A stretch of 18,459 nucleotides of DNA from Galactobacter sp. (GTDB lineage Bacteria > Actinomycetota > Actinomycetes > Actinomycetales > Micrococcaceae). The position numbers were made by a program, and so were the translations under genes. Position 1 is the first letter of the stretch; every line of letters starts with the position of its first letter. Where the stretch lies: NCBI GenBank assembly GCA_022712075.1, contig JALAHE010000264.1:1-18459 (forward strand), written 5' to 3'. The notes under the pieces were generated by a model, which was not told the DNA's origin, made no database searches, and worked only from the letters and a program-made list of their open reading frames with translations. Of the stretch, positions 15,025 to 18,459 are shown in pieces.

Positions 15025-16010
15025 GTGAAGCCGCCCAGATCCCCAGCGCCGGGGCACCCGTCTCCGGCTTCGCCCCCGACCCCACGGTCCGCCCGGGCGG
15101 CTCGCTGCGCGTGGAGGGCCTGCGCCTGAACTACGGCGGGGCCGACATCGTGAAGGGCCTCGACCTCGAGCTCCCGGCCGGGCGCATCAGCGTCATCGTC
15201 GGCGCCAACGGCTGCGGCAAGTCGACCCTCCTGCGCGGGCTCTCGCGCCTCCTCAAGCCCGGCGCGGGCCGCGTGCTGCTGGACGGCGACGACGTGCACC
15301 GGCTCGCGCCGCGCGCGCTTGCCCGCCGCGTGGCCCTCCTGCCGCAGACGCCCGTCACGCCCGAGGCGCTCTCCGTCCGCGAGCTCGTGGCCCACGGCCG
15401 CGCACCCTACCGTTCGGCCCTGCGCCGCGAGAGCGGCGAGGACCGCGCGGCGGTGGAGCGCGCGCTTGACTCGACCCAGCTGCAGGGGCTCGCGGACTCC
15501 GTCGTGAGCGACCTCTCCGGTGGCCAGCGCCAGCGCGCGTGGATCGCCATGGCGCTCGCGCAGGAGACCGATGTGCTGCTTCTCGACGAGCCCACCACCT
15601 ACCTGGATCTGGCCCACCAGGTGGACGTCCTGGAGACCGTGTGGGAGCTCAACGCCCGGCGCGGCACCACCGTGGTGATGGTGCTGCACGATCTCAACCT
15701 CGCCGCCCGCTACGCCCACCACCTCGTGGCGCTCAAGGACGGCGTGCTCGTGGCGCAGGGCAGCCCGGCCGAGGTCGTCACGACGCCCATCGTGCGAGAG
15801 GTGCTCGGCCTCGAGACCGTGGTCATCCCCGATCCCGTCGCCGGCACGCCCATGGTGGTCCCGCGCGCCGGGGCCGAGGCCGTCATCACGCGCTCGGGTG
15901 AGCCGGGCGCGGGCGGCGACGCCGCGCCGTCGGGCACTCACGGCCCGGCGGACCAGGTGACCGCGCCGGCCAAGCCCACCGTCCGGAACAGCAACGAGGA
16001 GCAAGCATGA
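15021..16010 (+). CDS. Iron-siderophore ABC transporter ATP-binding protein (FepC-like)
   Basis: A 329-residue ABC ATPase powering siderophore import. Walker A is GANGCGKST (residues 61-69), the Q-loop is LLPQT (106-110), the signature is LSGGQRQR (165-172), Walker B is VLLLDEP with Glu190, and the switch histidine is His223 in VLHDLN. FepC/FecE-type features include TYLDLAHQ after Walker B and the C-terminal MVVP segment. The GTG start at 15021 overlaps the previous stop (GTGA) and follows GGAG at 6 bases. An N-terminal extension of about 28 residues precedes the first strand, and a glycine/alanine/proline-rich tail of about 45 residues follows the domain; both are probably disordered. Its stop overlaps the SIP start as ATGA. 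Confidence 0.95.
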   Translation: MSEAAQIPSAGAPVSGFAPDPTVRPGGSLRVEGLRLNYGGADIVKGLDLELPAGRISVIVGANGCGKSTLLRGLSRLLKPGAGRVLLDGDDVHRLAPRALARRVALLPQTPVTPEALSVRELVAHGRAPYRSALRRESGEDRAAVERALDSTQLQGLADSVVSDLSGGQRQRAWIAMALAQETDVLLLDEPTTYLDLAHQVDVLETVWELNARRGTTVVMVLHDLNLAARYAHHLVALKDGVLVAQGSPAEVVTTPIVREVLGLETVVIPDPVAGTPMVVPRAGAEAVITRSGEPGAGGDAAPSGTHGPADQVTAPAKPTVRNSNEEQA

Positions 16011-17041
16011 GCCAGAGCATCACCCTCGCGGCGGGCACCGCCGCCGCCCACGCCGACACCCTCGCCTTCCGCGGCGTGGTGCGCCGCGTCATCGAGCTGG
16101 GGCCCGGCCTGCGTCGGCTCGTCCTGGGCGGGCCCGACCTGGAGCACTTCGGCGTGCCCGAGGCGACGATGGACCTGCGTTTCAAGGTGATCGTGCCGGC
16201 CGAGGGGTCGACGGTTGAGTCCATCGGGCGCGTGCTCACGCCGCTCTTCCCCGAGGCGCCGATGGCCAGCGGGGGAGACCCGGGCTGGTACAAGATGTGG
16301 CTCGCCTCGCCCGTGTCCGAGCGCGGGGTCATGCGCACCTACACCGTCCGCGCGCTGCGCGAGGAGGGCGGCGAGCGGGTGCTCGACGTGGACCTCGTGC
16401 TGCACGGCGTGGGCCCGGACGGCTCGCTCGGCGAGGGCTGCGGGCCCGCCGCCGCGTGGGCCGCCTCGGCCGCCGTGGGCGATGTGCTCCACCTTCTGGG
16501 GCCCAACCGCGCGCTCACGGCCGTGGGCTACGGCGGGATCGATTACCGGCCGGGCGCCGCCTCGCACCTGCTGCTCGCCGGAGACGAGACGGCCGCGCCG
16601 GCGCTGTGCTCGGTGCTTGACGCGCTGCCGCGCGCCGCGCGCGGCGTGGCGCTCATCGAGGTGCCGGAGGCCGGGCAGGTGCAGCCCGTCGCGGCGCCCG
16701 ACGGCGTGGACGTGCGCTGGCTGGTCCGCTCGCCCGGGCAGGGCGTGGGTTCGTTGCTGCTGCCGGCGGTGCGCGAGCAAGCGGTGGCCTGGGTCGCGGA
16801 GTCCGAGGGCTGCGCGGCGGGCGCCCCGGCGACCCGCGGCGCCGAGCCCGAGGACGTGAATGTGGACGAGGTGACGCTGTGGGAGGCGCCCGTCGACAAC
16901 GCCTCGGACGACTACGCGTGGATCGCCGGCGAGGCCGGCGTGATCAAGGAGATCCGCCGCCACCTGGTCAGGGACCTGGGCGTGGACCGCACGCGCATCG
17001 CGTTCATGGGGTACTGGCGCCAGGGACGCGCCGGCCACTGA
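16007..17041 (+). CDS. Siderophore-interacting protein, ferric-siderophore reductase
   Basis: A 344-residue flavoprotein of the SIP family (FAD-binding 9 domain followed by the SIP C-terminal domain, ViuB/YqjH-like). It releases iron inside the cell by reducing Fe(III)-siderophore to Fe(II). Residues 20-125 form the flavin-binding barrel with the RTYTVR motif at 110-115. GPAAAWAASAAVGDVLHLLGP and LLAGDETAAPAL, the nicotinamide-side motifs, follow. The C-terminus carries AWIAGEAGVIKEIRRHL and ends in MGYWRQG, typical of the family. An inserted Ala/Pro/Glu-rich loop (about residues 265-285) precedes the last strands. The ATGA overlap with the ATPase gene marks it as the last operon member. It converges on the Lrp gene with 28 bases between the stops. 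Confidence 0.93.
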   Translation: MSQSITLAAGTAAAHADTLAFRGVVRRVIELGPGLRRLVLGGPDLEHFGVPEATMDLRFKVIVPAEGSTVESIGRVLTPLFPEAPMASGGDPGWYKMWLASPVSERGVMRTYTVRALREEGGERVLDVDLVLHGVGPDGSLGEGCGPAAAWAASAAVGDVLHLLGPNRALTAVGYGGIDYRPGAASHLLLAGDETAAPALCSVLDALPRAARGVALIEVPEAGQVQPVAAPDGVDVRWLVRSPGQGVGSLLLPAVREQAVAWVAESEGCAAGAPATRGAEPEDVNVDEVTLWEAPVDNASDDYAWIAGEAGVIKEIRRHLVRDLGVDRTRIAFMGYWRQGRAGH

Positions 17042-17069
17042 GCGGGCGCGCCCGGCGCCTCCACGGGCG

Positions 17070-17528
17070 TCAGGCTGGATCGAGCGGGCGGCTGGGGACG
17101 GGGCTCGAGTAGACCACGTTGGTGGTGATGCCGCCGAGGGTCGCGAGGCGACCCGTGATGCGCTCGAGGTCCGCCATGGAGCGCGCGTGCGCCTTGATGA
17201 TGAAACAATCGGCGCCCGTGACGTGGTGCGCCTCCACGATCTCCGGCGTCACGGCCACGAGATCGTGGAAGGGCTTGTAGTTCCCCGAGGGGTACGCCAG
17301 CCGCACGAACGCCGCGATGGGGTAGCCCAGCGCCTGCGGGTCCACCGTCACGGTGTGGCCCGTGACGACGCCGGCGTCGGTGAGGCGCCGGAGCCGTTCG
17401 GACACCGCGCTCGGGGAGAGGGAGACCTCGCGGCCGAGCGCGGCGATGCTGGCACGGCCGTCGGCCTGCAGGGCCCGGATCAGGGCGCGGTCGGTGGCAT
17501 CCAGCTCTGGCGGTCGATTCGTTGGCAT
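17070..17528 (-). CDS. Lrp/AsnC-family transcriptional regulator
   Basis: A 152-residue Lrp/AsnC protein, the family's usual size. Residues 8-55 form the helix-turn-helix (LDATDRALIRALQADGR then LSPSAVSERLRRL). The RAM/AsnC ligand domain occupies about 70-145, with EAHHVTGADCFIIKAHA, the characteristic strand pair that binds amino acids and builds the octamer. The ATG at 17528 is preferred to an upstream TTG at 17570; neither has a clear Shine-Dalgarno. It is divergent from the rhodanese gene across 93 bases, so control of itself or that gene is possible. The put genes are 10 kb away, so a role in proline control is not implied by position. Effector unknown. Confidence 0.92.
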   Translation of the reverse strand: MPTNRPPELDATDRALIRALQADGRASIAALGREVSLSPSAVSERLRRLTDAGVVTGHTVTVDPQALGYPIAAFVRLAYPSGNYKPFHDLVAVTPEIVEAHHVTGADCFIIKAHARSMADLERITGRLATLGGITTNVVYSSPVPSRPLDPA

Positions 17529-17621
17529 GAACCGGAGACTACCGGCGAATCCCCGGTGGATCCGTCTCAACGACGTGACTTGCCCCTTCTGCGGCGCGCA
17601 GCGTGCCGGTGGAATGGAGGC

Positions 17622-18041
17622 ATGACAGAACCGCTTTCAGCCGCCGCCTTCTTTGCCGCCAAGCTTGCCTACGAGACCGATCCGGCCGACCTTGCTGCCG
17701 CCCGCGCCGCGGGCGAGGCGCCGCTCGTGATCGACGTCCGCAACGCCGCCGCGTGGGACCAGGGCCACCTGCCGCAGGCCAAACACGCGCCCCTCGCCGA
17801 GCTGGCCCAGCGCATCGGTGAGCTCGCCCCGGACCCGGCCGCCGCCGTCGTCGTGTATTGCTGGGGCCCCGGCTGCAACGGCAGCACGCGCGGCGCGCTG
17901 ACCCTCGCCGAGCTGGGATACACCGATGTACGCGAGCTGATCGGGGGCTACGAGTATTGGGTCCGCGAGGGCTTTGCCGTGGTGGGGGCCGAAGGGCGAC
18001 GGCGCTCGGCGCCGGATCCGCTCACCGCGCCGGCGGCGTGA
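17622..18041 (+). CDS. Single-domain rhodanese-like protein
   Basis: A 139-residue single rhodanese domain. PLVIDVRNAAAWDQGHLPQAKH (residues 34-55, in two conserved blocks DVR and GHLPQAKH) is the CH2A/CH2B region, and the active loop begins at Cys80 in YCWGPGCNGS, with a second cysteine, Cys85, in the loop. A following helix, TRGALTLAELGY, and the GGYEYWVREGF motif complete the fold. Rhodaneses transfer sulfane sulfur through a persulfide on the active cysteine; this loop type is seen in uncharacterised bacterial members. The ATG at 17622 follows GGAGG too closely, but GGTGGA at 17609-17614 is at a workable distance. A partner or exact substrate cannot be named. Confidence 0.88.
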   Translation: MTEPLSAAAFFAAKLAYETDPADLAAARAAGEAPLVIDVRNAAAWDQGHLPQAKHAPLAELAQRIGELAPDPAAAVVVYCWGPGCNGSTRGALTLAELGYTDVRELIGGYEYWVREGFAVVGAEGRRRSAPDPLTAPAA

Positions 18042-18044
18042 GCC

Positions 18045-18068
18045 GGGCCTCGCGCCGCCGCGCGGCCC
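18045..18068 (+). terminator. Possible terminator after the rhodanese gene
   Basis: GGGCCTCGCG (18045-18054) pairs with CGCGCGGCCC (18059-18068), with one mismatch, around the loop CCGC. It begins 4 bases past the rhodanese stop. No long T-run follows, although the downstream TATTTC is T-rich. Confidence 0.5.
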
Positions 18069-18115
18069 ATGAGATATTTCAAGGGCAACGTCCGCGCTGA
18101 ACCCCGGAGGTCTCC

Positions 18116-18459
18116 ATGATCCGCACGCTTCTCTCGATGGGCGCCTCGCTGGTGCTCTCCGCGATCGCCCTGTTGCTGGCCGGCTGGCTCATCGAGGGCG
18201 TGCGCCTCGAGCCGGCCGGCTTTGTCGTGGCGGTGCTCATCTTCACGGTCATGCAGGCGATCGCCGCGCCCCTCGTCACCAAGCTGGCGCAGAAGTACGC
18301 GCAGGCGATCGTGGGCGGCGTGGGGCTGATCTCCACGCTCGTGGCGCTCGTCGTCGCGACGCTCTTCCCCGGTGGGCTGCACATCTCCGGCGTCGCCTCC
18401 TGGATCGCCACCCCCGTGCTGGTGTGGCTCGTGTGCGCCGTGGGCTCGCTGCTCGTGGA
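18116..18459 (+). CDS. Phage-holin-like four-helix membrane protein, partial (runs off the window)
   Basis: An open frame begins at the ATG at 18116, just after GGAGG at 5 bases spacing, and continues to the window end (114 codons, no stop). The translation begins MIRTLLSMGASLVLSAIALL and shows four hydrophobic segments: residues about 4-26, 34-52, 62-84 and 94-114. The spacing and motifs such as VGLISTLVALV resemble the small 'phage holin family, superfamily IV' proteins of actinobacterial chromosomes, which are not prophage-borne here. Function unknown; the family name is by similarity to holins only. The 3' end is missing, so length and C-terminus cannot be judged. Confidence 0.7.
   Translation, partial: MIRTLLSMGASLVLSAIALLLAGWLIEGVRLEPAGFVVAVLIFTVMQAIAAPLVTKLAQKYAQAIVGGVGLISTLVALVVATLFPGGLHISGVASWIATPVLVWLVCAVGSLLV

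Noticed and set aside
18116..18459. Prophage because of the holin-like protein
   Set aside because: No other phage gene is present; this holin-like family is common as a lone chromosomal gene in actinobacteria.

Overview
The window is about 18.5 kb of very GC-rich DNA (roughly 70% by eye). Codons mostly end in G or C, so long shadow ORFs appear in other frames. Gene content fits a Gram-positive actinobacterium, probably of the Micrococcales: a fused bifunctional PutA, an XRE regulator with an MmyB-type ligand domain, a YhgE/Pip-like heptad-repeat protein, and lipoprotein-based siderophore uptake. The genus cannot be fixed from this sequence alone. I see no tRNA, rRNA, CRISPR array, insertion sequence or prophage.

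Region by region: (1) 72-920, an XRE/MmyB-type regulator on the plus strand. (2) 1072-7521, a proline-utilisation block: putP (minus), a LysR-type regulator (minus), and putA (plus), which is divergent from the regulator. The 137-base lysR-putA gap carries a TGTTCG-N7-CGAACA dyad that fits a LysR box. The putP upstream region has a CRP/GlxR-like TGTGA-N6-TCACG site placed sensibly relative to a candidate promoter. (3) 7614-8993, an MFS exporter of the EntS-like group (minus), convergent with putA across a long hairpin. (4) 9137-11611, an 824-residue protein built almost wholly of X-X-X-Leu-X-X-Gly heptads with one membrane helix at each end (minus). (5) 11866-17041, a five-gene iron-siderophore operon on the plus strand: lipoprotein binding protein, two FecCD-type permeases, ATPase, and siderophore-interacting flavoprotein. 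The last four genes are joined by ATGA or GTGA stop/start overlaps. (6) 17070-17528, an Lrp/AsnC regulator (minus); 17622-18041, a single-domain rhodanese (plus); and 18116 to the window end, the start of a small four-helix membrane protein of the phage-holin-like family.

How they work together: PutP brings in proline and PutA oxidises it to glutamate, probably under the LysR protein. The iron operon captures a ferric siderophore, imports it and reductively releases iron. No siderophore biosynthesis gene is present here, so either xenosiderophores are used or synthesis lies elsewhere. The nearby MFS exporter could export a siderophore, but that is only a positional inference. The least ordinary items are the heptad-repeat protein with its recent 51-bp tandem duplications, the perfect palindrome filling the spacer of its candidate promoter, and a strong stem-loop at the binding-protein/permease junction of the iron operon.
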